Below are positions 7,925 to 14,530 of a DNA stretch of 23,396 bases, piece by piece; positions within the stretch are counted from its first letter, which is position 1; each line of letters starts with the position of its first letter. Under the pieces are notes generated by a model that worked only from the letters and a program-made list of their open reading frames with translations, was not told the DNA's origin and did not search any database. The position numbers were made by a program, and so were the translations under genes. The stretch is from a virus, in IMG/VR virus record IMGVR_UViG_3300025701_000911, positions 1 to 23,396 of that record, one strand, 5' to 3'.

Positions 7925-8364
7925 GGCTAGAAGCTAGCGATATAAGAGATATTAATCTTTTAAAACATTATAGAATAATACGTAAGTGGGCTTGTAGAAA
8001 TAACGATTTAAACGATGCTGATATAGAGCTTTTAATATATCTTGATTGTATGGATATGTTTACTAAAGAAGATTTTAAAACAGGTACGTATTCTTACAGC
8101 TGGGACAACAGGAGATGGAATAGGTTATTAAAAGAAGGTTGGATAACGGTTTGGCGTAAGAGAAATAGAACAACTCAAAAGTACCATATATATAAAGTTT
8201 CCTTCAAAGGCAAGCAGCTAATAAGTAGGATATACAGGATAATGCTAGGTCACGAAGATATACCTACAAGCACTAAAAGAAATAGTATCATGAAAGGTAA
8301 TACATATACTGACAAGGTTTTAATTACCTCGATAAATAATGTTAACAAAGATAAAAATAGATAA
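7921..8364 (+). CDS. Winged-helix-like phage protein
   Basis: A 147-residue basic protein. Residues 13-105 look like a MarR-type winged helix: a first helix (LLKHYRIIRKWACRNN), LNDADIELLIYLD, FTKEDF, then a recognition-type segment (SWDNRRWNRLLKEGWITVWRKRN) and a beta wing (KYHIYKVSFKGKQLISRIYRIMLG), followed by the HEDIP motif. Similar proteins are, to my knowledge, frequent in structural regions of Bacteroidota phages and are annotated either as regulators or as hypothetical. It is coupled to groES by an ATGA overlap. A DNA-binding role is an inference from the fold-like pattern; a virion or late-transcription role is equally possible. Confidence 0.7.
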   Translation: MRLEASDIRDINLLKHYRIIRKWACRNNDLNDADIELLIYLDCMDMFTKEDFKTGTYSYSWDNRRWNRLLKEGWITVWRKRNRTTQKYHIYKVSFKGKQLISRIYRIMLGHEDIPTSTKRNSIMKGNTYTDKVLITSINNVNKDKNR

Positions 8365-8366
8365 TT

Positions 8367-8843
8367 ATGGAAAAACAAGATAAGTCACCAGTTAAGTTTT
8401 TAGGAACTTCATTAGCTGCGATTGCACGTAGAGGAGCTAATTCTTCTTTTAACGGTGAAGGTGGTATAGCTGGATTAATAAGTCAATTGCAAGCAAAAAA
8501 TAATAATACAGTTGGATCGACACCACAAGACCCTTCTTCTGGAGGCATGATTTCTGCTGGTGTTCAAGCAGTTGGAGCACAAGCACCCACACCTGCTCCT
8601 GCAGCAATGGGTTCAGCCCCTGCTCCTGCAGCAATGGGTTCAGCTAATAATGCAAACCCTTTTGGAGGTAGAACTTTCACTATATCTCCGGCTCAAATGA
8701 AGAACGTTGAAAATGTTTTTGGAGACATAAACGAAAGACAAGCTTCTGTAGGTCAAAATATGGAGCAAAGCAATGAAAACTATGATGCTTACGGGGAAGT
8801 GTCTCCTTTAATGAAAAAATCATGCGGAAGCTATAAAAAATAA
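8367..8843 (+). CDS. Hypothetical Ala/Gly/Pro-rich phage protein
   Basis: A 158-residue protein of low complexity: a basic start (KSPVKFLGTSLAAIARRGA), a Gly/Gln/Ser middle, two perfect copies of PAPAAMGSA, then FTISPAQMKNVENVFGDINERQAS and an ending SPLMKKSCGSYKK. The SPL-M pattern near the end recalls KSPLYM in the protein at 9687, which hints at a shared peptide signal or interaction motif among these small proteins. No enzyme signature is present. It starts 2 nt after the previous stop. A structural or assembly role is only suggested by its neighbours. Confidence 0.6.
   Translation: MEKQDKSPVKFLGTSLAAIARRGANSSFNGEGGIAGLISQLQAKNNNTVGSTPQDPSSGGMISAGVQAVGAQAPTPAPAAMGSAPAPAAMGSANNANPFGGRTFTISPAQMKNVENVFGDINERQASVGQNMEQSNENYDAYGEVSPLMKKSCGSYKK
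8592..8645 (+). repeat. 27-nt direct tandem repeat (two copies)
   Basis: The unit beginning CCTGCTCCTGCAGCAATGGG occurs at 8592 and again at 8619, encoding two copies of the nonapeptide PAPAAMGSA inside the 8367-8843 gene. The copies are essentially identical in DNA, so the duplication is recent or kept by conversion. Confidence 0.85.
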
Positions 8844-8847
8844 AACT

Positions 8848-9057
8848 ATGGAAAACATGAAACAAAAAGCACAAGGACAAGTAGGTGAAAATACTTTATG
8901 GGATGGGCCATTAAGTCAAGCGGGTAGACCTCATGCAAAAGGATCTAGCTCTGGAGCAAAAGGTATGAAATTAAAAGTAATGCAGCCTTGTGGATGCGTT
9001 GGTGATTGTGGTTGTGGGCAATTGAACGGTCCTATAACTGGTAGAGCTAAAGGATAG
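8848..9057 (+). CDS. Small Cys-rich phage protein
   Basis: A 69-residue protein with GENTLWDGPLSQAGRPHAKG in the first half and a compact Cys cluster, PCGCVGDCGCGQ, at about residues 48-59 (four Cys in a C-x-C-x4-C-x-C pattern). The C-terminus is NGPITGRAKG. The Cys spacing could bind a metal, but no established zinc-ribbon or ferredoxin pattern fits exactly. It starts 4 nt after the previous gene and ends 4 nt before the next. No family was recognised. Confidence 0.6.
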   Translation: MENMKQKAQGQVGENTLWDGPLSQAGRPHAKGSSSGAKGMKLKVMQPCGCVGDCGCGQLNGPITGRAKG

Positions 9058-9061
9058 AGCC

Positions 9062-9352
9062 ATGCCATATACTCAACCAAGTAAAACTCCTTTGTTAAAA
9101 GTAGACAAGTCTAAAATGGCTTGTAATAAACCAAGAGCTGAGGTTAGTGGTGGTAAATCACACGTTGTAAAAGCTTGTGAAAATGGTAAAGAAAAAATAA
9201 TTAGATTTGGTCAAGCTGGTGTTAGTGGCGCTGGTAAGAAAAAAGATTCTAAATCTAATGCTAGAAGAAAATCTTTCCAAGCTAGACATGCTAAAAATAT
9301 TAAAAAAGGTAAAATGTCTGCTGCTTACTGGGCTAACAAAGTAAAATGGTAG
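9062..9352 (+). CDS. Small basic conserved phage protein
   Basis: A 96-residue basic protein. Residues 38-96 carry KACENGKEKIIRFGQAGVSG, then RRKSFQARHAKNIKKG and the ending SAAYWANKVKW. I recognise the combination 'RFGQ.GV.GAG ... RRKSF.ARH ... YWA.K.KW' from small proteins in several phages and large DNA viruses (possibly DUF5872; from memory, unchecked). Function is unknown; the high charge suggests binding to DNA or to an acidic protein partner. It is packed between two small genes with gaps of 4 nt and 1 nt. Confidence 0.7.
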   Translation: MPYTQPSKTPLLKVDKSKMACNKPRAEVSGGKSHVVKACENGKEKIIRFGQAGVSGAGKKKDSKSNARRKSFQARHAKNIKKGKMSAAYWANKVKW

Positions 9353-9353
9353 T

Positions 9354-9665
9354 ATGGCTTTTAAACTAAGAAGTTCTGAAAAAGAAATAGATAACACACC
9401 TATATATAGAGTTGATATGGAAGATGGTATTTTAGGTATGGCCAACAAAAATGGTTCTATACTTATAAATAAAAATCTTTCACCTTTACAAGAGAGAGAA
9501 GTAATTAATCACGAAAAAATCCACGTAGATCAAATCAATAGAGGAGATTTAACTTATGATGATAAAAACGTTTATTGGAAAGGTAAAAAATACTCAAGGA
9601 AAACTATGGACGAAGGTAATAGAAAACTTCCGTGGGAAAAAGAAGCATACGCTAAGACTAAATAA
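9354..9665 (+). CDS. Putative small HExxH metallopeptidase
   Basis: A 103-residue protein. It has a strand region (NTPIYRVDMEDGILGMANKNGSILINKNL), then LQEREVINHEKIHVDQ with the zinc-binding pattern HEKIH at 53-57, and about 36 residues later PWEKEAY with Glu97 as a possible third zinc ligand. This spacing and the small size recall gluzincin/minigluzincin peptidases and the many phage proteins with an HExxH...(E/D)xEA layout. Asp59-Gln60 after the motif are also common there. If active, it might mature head or tail proteins, or act on the cell envelope. No signal peptide or membrane segment is present. The gene starts 1 nt after the preceding stop. Confidence 0.65.
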   Translation: MAFKLRSSEKEIDNTPIYRVDMEDGILGMANKNGSILINKNLSPLQEREVINHEKIHVDQINRGDLTYDDKNVYWKGKKYSRKTMDEGNRKLPWEKEAYAKTK

Positions 9666-9686
9666 TTACAAATAAAAAAACAAAAA

Positions 9687-10583
9687 ATGGCTTATAATCA
9701 AAAACAAAACGCAGGTAGAGGCAATATGCCTAAAACAGGTAGAGATATACCTTTAAATATGAAATCACCATTATACATGGCTAATGGACCTGGAGATGAG
9801 TCTGACAAAAAGCCTGGAGATAATAAATCTAAAGAGCAAGAAGCTAGAGAGTTGGCTAAAAAAAGAGCTGAAGAAGCTAGGGTTAAAGCTGGAGAAAACG
9901 AAGGTGATAGCAAGAACGTTAGAACTTTTAAAGGAGAAGCTTCATACGTTGTTCCTGGTAAAAAAGTAGAAAGATACGCAAAAACACCTGAAGAAATAGC
10001 CGCTTGGAAAAAAGCTTCAGAAGAGAGCAAAGCAAAGTATAGAGATAAAACTAAAAAAGTAATAGAAACTGTATCTGACACAGGTGTTGACAAACAAAAA
10101 CCTACCACACCTCCAGAAAATAAAAAAGATGATAGAGTTTATTTTTTTAAAGGATCTAATGCGCATAATATGAATTTTGGAGGTCATACTACTTATGGCC
10201 GCGCTAAAGGTAAGCCAGATCCATCTAATCATACTAGTTACACAGTGTCACCGTCAAAACCTATTTCAGGTAGACCAAATACTTTTGAAAGTAGACCAGC
10301 TACAGATAGAGAAATGAAAGCAATGAAGTCTAGGTTTTTTAGTAAAACAGCTAGTCCATATCACAACGCGATGTACGAAGCTGGAACCGAAGCTGGATGG
10401 AATAACTATTTAACGCAAGTAGAGGGTAGAGAATCTAAACTTCAGTCAAAAGTTTCTGAAAGAAACAAATTAAGACAAAATGCAAAGTTAGAAATACAAA
10501 ACAAAAAAGAAGCACTTCAATCAAAAAAAGCTGAAAGAGCTGCTAAAATAAAAGCTTTCAATAAAAGCAGAGGTTATAAGTAA
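9687..10583 (+). CDS. Hypothetical Lys-rich protein with C-terminal coiled coil
   Basis: A 298-residue, highly charged protein that is probably largely disordered. The start has GRGNMPKTGRDIPLNMKSPLYM, followed by a Lys/Glu helix (KSKEQEARELAKKRAEEARVKAG), a Lys/Pro-rich stretch, a Gly/Ser/Pro middle (NMNFGGHTTYGRAKG...SYTVSPSKP) and a C-terminal basic coiled coil from about residue 250 (SKLQSKVSERNKLRQN...KKEALQSKKAERAAK). No enzyme domain was seen. The terminal helices would suit a protein that bridges partners or binds DNA inside the capsid. Its stop overlaps the holin start by 1 nt. Confidence 0.6.
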   Translation: MAYNQKQNAGRGNMPKTGRDIPLNMKSPLYMANGPGDESDKKPGDNKSKEQEARELAKKRAEEARVKAGENEGDSKNVRTFKGEASYVVPGKKVERYAKTPEEIAAWKKASEESKAKYRDKTKKVIETVSDTGVDKQKPTTPPENKKDDRVYFFKGSNAHNMNFGGHTTYGRAKGKPDPSNHTSYTVSPSKPISGRPNTFESRPATDREMKAMKSRFFSKTASPYHNAMYEAGTEAGWNNYLTQVEGRESKLQSKVSERNKLRQNAKLEIQNKKEALQSKKAERAAKIKAFNKSRGYK

Positions 10584-10981
10584 TGAAAAAGATATTTCAA
10601 TGGCTTACCGGTGGTGTTATCAAAGAGATAGGTAACACCATCGATAAGTTAACTACCACAGAAGAAGAAAAGCTGGAGATAAAAAAACAAATCCAAGAAA
10701 TATTAGAGAAAGCAGATAGCGACGCTCAGGAGCAAGTTACTGAACGTTGGAAAGCTGATATGGCTAGTGATAGTTTCTTGTCTAAGAATATTAGACCTTT
10801 GGTTCTAGTGTTTTTAACTTTTGTTTTTACAGTTTTAGCTTTTTTTGATGGTAACATTGGAGGTTTTACAGTTGCTGGGCAATACGTACCTATTTTTCAA
10901 TCTTTATTAATAACTGTTTACGGAGCATACTTTGTAGGTAGGACTTGGGAAAAGAACAAAAAATCAAGTAATGATAAATAA
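10583..10981 (+). CDS. Holin-like membrane protein (3TM-holin family pattern)
   Basis: A 132-residue protein. It has an N-terminal amphipathic segment (IFQWLTGGVIKEIGNTIDKL), a charged helix (EEEKLEIKKQIQEILEKADSDAQEQVTERWKADM), then the motif SFLSKNIRPLVLVFL that leads into membrane segment 72-89 and a second at about 99-118 (QYVPIFQSLLITVYGAYFVG). It ends RTWEKNKKS. The 'W-x-x-D-x-x-(S)-x-LS-x-N-x-RPL' pattern followed by two to three hydrophobic helices is typical of the 3TM/GTA-type phage holins. It would open the inner membrane at lysis. No endolysin is recognisable nearby. It is coupled to the previous gene (TAATG) and immediately followed by the next ATG. Confidence 0.75.
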   Translation: MKKIFQWLTGGVIKEIGNTIDKLTTTEEEKLEIKKQIQEILEKADSDAQEQVTERWKADMASDSFLSKNIRPLVLVFLTFVFTVLAFFDGNIGGFTVAGQYVPIFQSLLITVYGAYFVGRTWEKNKKSSNDK

Positions 10982-11248
10982 ATGAAAACAATTAAATTAA
11001 ATCAAATGAGTAACAAGATCACACAAGAAGAATTAGAAAAAGTTTCAACTTTAAAAAACAAGCAAGATCAAGCTGTATTTCAAATAGGAGTTTTAGAATC
11101 TCAAAAACATAGCGCTTTACATTCTTTAGCTGAAATAAACCAAGAGGTTGAAAAAAACAAAAAAGCTTTAGAAGAAAAATATGGCCAAGTGAGTATCAAC
11201 TTACAAGACGGTACGTACGAGGAAATTAAAGAAGAAGTTAAAGCTTAA
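10982..11248 (+). CDS. Small coiled-coil phage protein
   Basis: An 88-residue protein, almost entirely one helix with heptad spacing (ITQEELEKVSTLKNKQDQAVFQIGVLESQKHSALHS...), ending in the conserved-looking KYGQVSINLQDGTYEEI. I associate this layout (TQEELEKV...LEEKYG.V.INL.DG) with short conserved proteins of marine tailed phages whose function is unknown. Position directly after the holin (no gap) makes a lysis accessory role conceivable, but it lacks a signal peptide or membrane segment, so it is not a spanin. It may instead be a small assembly factor. Confidence 0.65.
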   Translation: MKTIKLNQMSNKITQEELEKVSTLKNKQDQAVFQIGVLESQKHSALHSLAEINQEVEKNKKALEEKYGQVSINLQDGTYEEIKEEVKA

Positions 11249-11252
11249 CAAG

Positions 11253-11480
11253 ATGTCTAGTGTTATAAGAAAAATAAGCATAGGTACAGATTACAAAAAT
11301 GAAGCTATGCATTACTCAGTTAAACAAAACGTTTACGGTGGGCACGAGATATGTAGTATAATTCACGATGAATCTGATTCTTCTTATAACATATACATTA
11401 AGAAAAACAACGAGGTGATGCCATGGAAGAAGTTTAATTCTAACATGGCGATATCCGTTGAATATGATTTAGAGTATTAA
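11253..11480 (+). CDS. Small conserved phage protein, unknown function
   Basis: A 75-residue protein: VIRKISIGTDYKNEAMHYSV, then GGHEICSIIHDE, and a C-terminus NEVMPWKKFNSNMAISVEYDLEY. The pattern 'I-x-(I/V)-G-x-DYKN-x-AMHY ... W-K-x-FN-x-M-x-x-S-x-EY' looks like a small family carried by Bacteroidota phages, recognised from memory only. It is predicted beta-rich. It is coupled by a 1-nt TAATG overlap to the double-barrel GroES-like gene, which suggests the two products are made together. Confidence 0.6.
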   Translation: MSSVIRKISIGTDYKNEAMHYSVKQNVYGGHEICSIIHDESDSSYNIYIKKNNEVMPWKKFNSNMAISVEYDLEY

Positions 11481-12085
11481 TGAGAGGTGTTTTTGATTTT
11501 ATAGTAGAACCAATTAATGGTAGATACGATAATGAAGTTAAAATTGGTGATAAAAAACTAATAACAAATTCTAATATAGAAAACTTCAAATTCATTAGTA
11601 GAGAAGCTAAAGTAATATCTACACCAACAGCTTTTAACTCTCCTATAAAAAAAGGTGATACAGTCATAATACATCATAATGTATTTAGAAGATATTACAA
11701 TCAGAAAGGTAAAGCCGTAGATAGTAGCAAGCTGTTTAAGGACAATACGTACTTTTGTCAGCCAGATCAAATTTATCTATATAAAAGAAAAGATAAATGG
11801 AAAGCTTTAGGCAATAGATGTTTTATAATGCCTATAAAAAATACTGATCCATTCTCGCTGGATAAAGAGCAAAAATGTATTGGTATATTAAAAATCGGTA
11901 ATAGTTCATTAGAAGAGCTAGAAATAACCGAGGGAGACTTAGTTAGCTATAAACAAAACAGAGAGTTTGAATTTGTTATAGATAATATGAGAGTTTACTG
12001 TATGGAATCAAATGATATTTTATTGAAGCATGAATATAAAGGAAACGAAGAAGAATATAATCCAAGCTGGGCAAAAAGCAGTTGA
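11480..12085 (+). CDS. Putative tandem double-barrel GroES-like co-chaperonin
   Basis: A 201-residue protein whose two halves each follow the Cpn10 layout. Half 1 (about 5-101): DFIVEPI, a long loop with KIGDKKLIT (mobile-loop position), EAKVISTPT, the strand motif PIKKGDTVIIHHN (55-67), and DNTYFCQPDQIYLYK. Half 2 (about 112-185): RCFIMPI, a short loop, IGILKIGN (134-141), LEITEGDLVSYKQN (147-160), and FEFVIDNMRVYCMESNDILLKHE. The second half closely tracks the E. coli GroES segments GEVLAVGN, VKVGDIVIF and [20 protein letters not shown]. T4 gp31 and RB49 CocO are single-barrel phage co-chaperonins, so a fused pair would be a pseudo-dimer. It may work with the phage GroEL encoded 3.8 kb upstream or with host GroEL. 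The overall pattern may be an established phage family; binding is untested. Confidence 0.68.
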   Translation: MRGVFDFIVEPINGRYDNEVKIGDKKLITNSNIENFKFISREAKVISTPTAFNSPIKKGDTVIIHHNVFRRYYNQKGKAVDSSKLFKDNTYFCQPDQIYLYKRKDKWKALGNRCFIMPIKNTDPFSLDKEQKCIGILKIGNSSLEELEITEGDLVSYKQNREFEFVIDNMRVYCMESNDILLKHEYKGNEEEYNPSWAKSS

Positions 12086-12305
12086 GGAGCTTATAAAAGT
12101 AGCTAAAGAAGCTATTGTAGATTCTGATGATGACATAAGCGCAGATAGGTTAAAAAATGCTGCTGCTACTAAGAAGTTAGCTATATTCGATGCTTTTGAA
12201 ATATTAAGCCGTATAGAAGAAGAAGAAAATTTATTAAAAGAAAAACCTAAAACTACTGAAAACAAAAAAGTATTTAAAGGTTTTGCTGAAGGAAGATCTA
12301 AGTAA
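12030..12305 (+). CDS. Putative small terminase subunit or packaging accessory
   Basis: A 91-residue, mostly helical protein directly upstream of the large terminase (1-nt TAATG overlap). It has an N-terminal helix (KKNIIQAGQKAVEELIKVAKEAI), then DSDDDISADRLKNAAATKKLAIFDAFEILSRIEEEE and a basic tail (ENKKVFKGFAEGRSK). The position, the size and a helix-then-coiled-coil layout ending in a basic tail fit a small terminase subunit, but no clear helix-turn-helix is visible. The only ATG gives an unusually long 56-nt overlap with the preceding gene in another frame; the conserved-looking ISADRLKNAAA segment lies after that overlap. Confidence 0.55.
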   Translation: MNIKETKKNIIQAGQKAVEELIKVAKEAIVDSDDDISADRLKNAAATKKLAIFDAFEILSRIEEEENLLKEKPKTTENKKVFKGFAEGRSK

Positions 12306-14530
12306 TGTATAAGCAAACACTTGTAAAGACAGTAAAAGATCACATAAAGCCTTCTATATTAAAGAGAAATAATAGGTATAAAAAGTGGGAGAGAGGTTAT
12401 AACGCTGAGCATGATGTGGTTATAATAAGTGGTGACGGAACTGTAGGTGAAATCATAGAGATACAGAACTTAAAAATAGCTCTACCCAAAGAACCTAAAG
12501 AAGTACATAAATGCTCTGATGTAAAAGAAGAGCAGATTTGGCAAAAAATAGATTACCCAAAAGAATTAACTAGAATAAAAAGTGTATTTGACTGGAATAA
12601 GTATGATTCAGATTTCAAAGAAACTTGGTACGATTATATAGACGAAGAGTTTAATAGGCGTGAGCAAGGTTTTTGGTTTAAGAATAATGGTAAGTCTACT
12701 TATATAACTGGTACACATTATATGTACTTACAATGGTCAAAGATAGATGTAGGTTCAGCAGATTATAGAGAGTCGAATAGATTGTTCTTTATTTTTTGGG
12801 AAGCTTGTAAAGCTGATAACAGATGCTACGGAATGTGTTATTTAAAAAATAGACGTTCTGGTTTTAGTTTTATGTCTTCAGCTGAGTTAGTTAATCAAGC
12901 AACTATGTCATCTGACTCTAGGTTTGGTATATTGTCTAAGTCTGGATCTGATGCGAAGAAAATGTTTACAGATAAAGTTGTACCTATAAGTATAAACTAT
13001 CCTTTTTTCTTTAGACCTATACAAGATGGTATGGATCGACCTAAAACTGAATTAGCTTATAGGGTTCCAGCTTCTAAGTTAACTAGAAGAAAGTTAAATG
13101 ATGGTGTAGAAGAAATAGAACTTGACGGATTAGATACAACTATTGACTGGAAAAATACAGGTGACAACTCTTATGATGGTGAAAAATTAAAATTACTAGC
13201 TCACGACGAGAGTGGTAAATGGGAGAGACCTGATAATATATTAAACAACTGGCGAGTTACAAAAACGTGTTTAAGATTAGGTAGTAAGATTGTTGGTAAG
13301 TGTATGATGGGATCAACATCAAACGCTTTAGATAAAGGTGGTGAAAATTTTAAAAAACTATACTATGCTTCAGACGTCACGGAAAGAAACCGCAATGGAC
13401 AGACTAGCTCGGGACTATATAGTTTGTTCATACCTATGGAATGGAATTACGAAGGATTCATTGATCGTTATGGGTTACCTGTATTCGATAAACCAAAAAA
13501 GGAAGTTTTAGATTCAAACGGTGATATTATAGATCAAGGAGTTATTGATCACTGGGAAAACGAAGTTGAAGGATTGAAAAACGATCAAGACGGATTAAAC
13601 GAATACTATCGTCAATTTCCAAGAACTGAGAAACACGCGTTTAGAGATGAAGCTAAGTTATCTTTGTTTAATTTAACTAAGATATACGAGCAGATAGATT
13701 ACAATGAAGATATGAACAACAAAAAGATGGTTACTAAAGGTAGCTTTCAATGGGTTGGAGGTGTTAAAGATACTAAAGTTCAGTTTATACCAAACAAAGA
13801 TGGTAGGTTTTTAGTTAGTTGGATACCAAAACTTGAACTTCAAAACAGAGTAATACTTAAAAACGGAGTAAGATACCCTGGTAATGAGCATGTTGGAGCT
13901 TTTGGTTGTGATAGCTACGATATATCCGGGACTGTTGATAAAAGAGGATCTAATGGTTCTTTACACGGTTTAACTAAGTTTAGTATGGAAGATGCTCCTG
14001 CTAATATGTTTTTCTTAGAATATGTAGCTAGACCTCAAACCGCTGAGATATTTTTTGAAGATATATTAATGGCTTGTGTTTTTTATGGTATGCCAATACT
14101 AGCTGAGAATAACAAACCAAGGTTGTTGTATCATTTTAAAAGAAGAGGCTATAGAGGTTTTGCGATGAATAGACCAGATAAAATATATTCAAAATTATCT
14201 GTTACAGAAAAAGAAATAGGTGGTATACCAAACTCTAGCGAAGACATTAAGCAAGCTCACGCGTCAGCAATAGAATCGTATATAAATGATTTCGTAGGTG
14301 CTAATGAAACAGGTTATGGTAACATGTATTTTCAAAGAACATTAGAGGATTGGTCTAAGTTTAATATTAATAACAGAACAAAATTTGATGCAACTATAAG
14401 TTCTGGTTTAGCTATAATGGCTTGTAATAAAAATAAATACACACCAGTGTTTATACAACAAAAAAATAAACCCACTTTAAAGTTCAAAAAATACGACAAT
14501 AAAGGATATACTTCAAAAATAATACAATAA
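12305..14530 (+). CDS. terL: Terminase large subunit (packaging ATPase/nuclease)
   Basis: A 741-residue protein. The ATPase half contains KNRRSGFSF (Arg183-Ser188) in the Walker A position, deviating from GxxxxGK[ST] in the way many terminases do, followed by the helix MSSAELVNQA. A Walker B strand, KLKLLAHDESGKW, has Asp301-Glu302. Motif III-like MMGSTSNALDKGG follows. The RNase H-like nuclease half has GAFGCDSYDISGT with Asp536 as first metal ligand, and later LLYHFKRRGYRGF. An N-terminal extension of about 90 residues precedes YPKELTRIKSVFDWNKY. Full length is at the long end for the family. It translocates DNA into the prohead through the portal encoded next (zero-gap junction) and cuts it. 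Confidence 0.93.
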   Translation: MYKQTLVKTVKDHIKPSILKRNNRYKKWERGYNAEHDVVIISGDGTVGEIIEIQNLKIALPKEPKEVHKCSDVKEEQIWQKIDYPKELTRIKSVFDWNKYDSDFKETWYDYIDEEFNRREQGFWFKNNGKSTYITGTHYMYLQWSKIDVGSADYRESNRLFFIFWEACKADNRCYGMCYLKNRRSGFSFMSSAELVNQATMSSDSRFGILSKSGSDAKKMFTDKVVPISINYPFFFRPIQDGMDRPKTELAYRVPASKLTRRKLNDGVEEIELDGLDTTIDWKNTGDNSYDGEKLKLLAHDESGKWERPDNILNNWRVTKTCLRLGSKIVGKCMMGSTSNALDKGGENFKKLYYASDVTERNRNGQTSSGLYSLFIPMEWNYEGFIDRYGLPVFDKPKKEVLDSNGDIIDQGVIDHWENEVEGLKNDQDGLNEYYRQFPRTEKHAFRDEAKLSLFNLTKIYEQIDYNEDMNNKKMVTKGSFQWVGGVKDTKVQFIPNKDGRFLVSWIPKLELQNRVILKNGVRYPGNEHVGAFGCDSYDISGTVDKRGSNGSLHGLTKFSMEDAPANMFFLEYVARPQTAEIFFEDILMACVFYGMPILAENNKPRLLYHFKRRGYRGFAMNRPDKIYSKLSVTEKEIGGIPNSSEDIKQAHASAIESYINDFVGANETGYGNMYFQRTLEDWSKFNINNRTKFDATISSGLAIMACNKNKYTPVFIQQKNKPTLKFKKYDNKGYTSKIIQ

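Noticed and set aside
9354-9665. Endolysin call for the HExxH protein
   Set aside because: It has no cell-wall-binding domain or signal, and the third ligand spacing fits small gluzincins rather than known lysis peptidases; left as a putative peptidase only.
9698-10108. 136-codon open frame on the minus strand
   Set aside because: It is fully antisense to the Lys-rich gene 9687-10583; Ser/Leu/Phe-rich content is what the complement of AAA/GAA/GCT codons gives. No leader or family resemblance.
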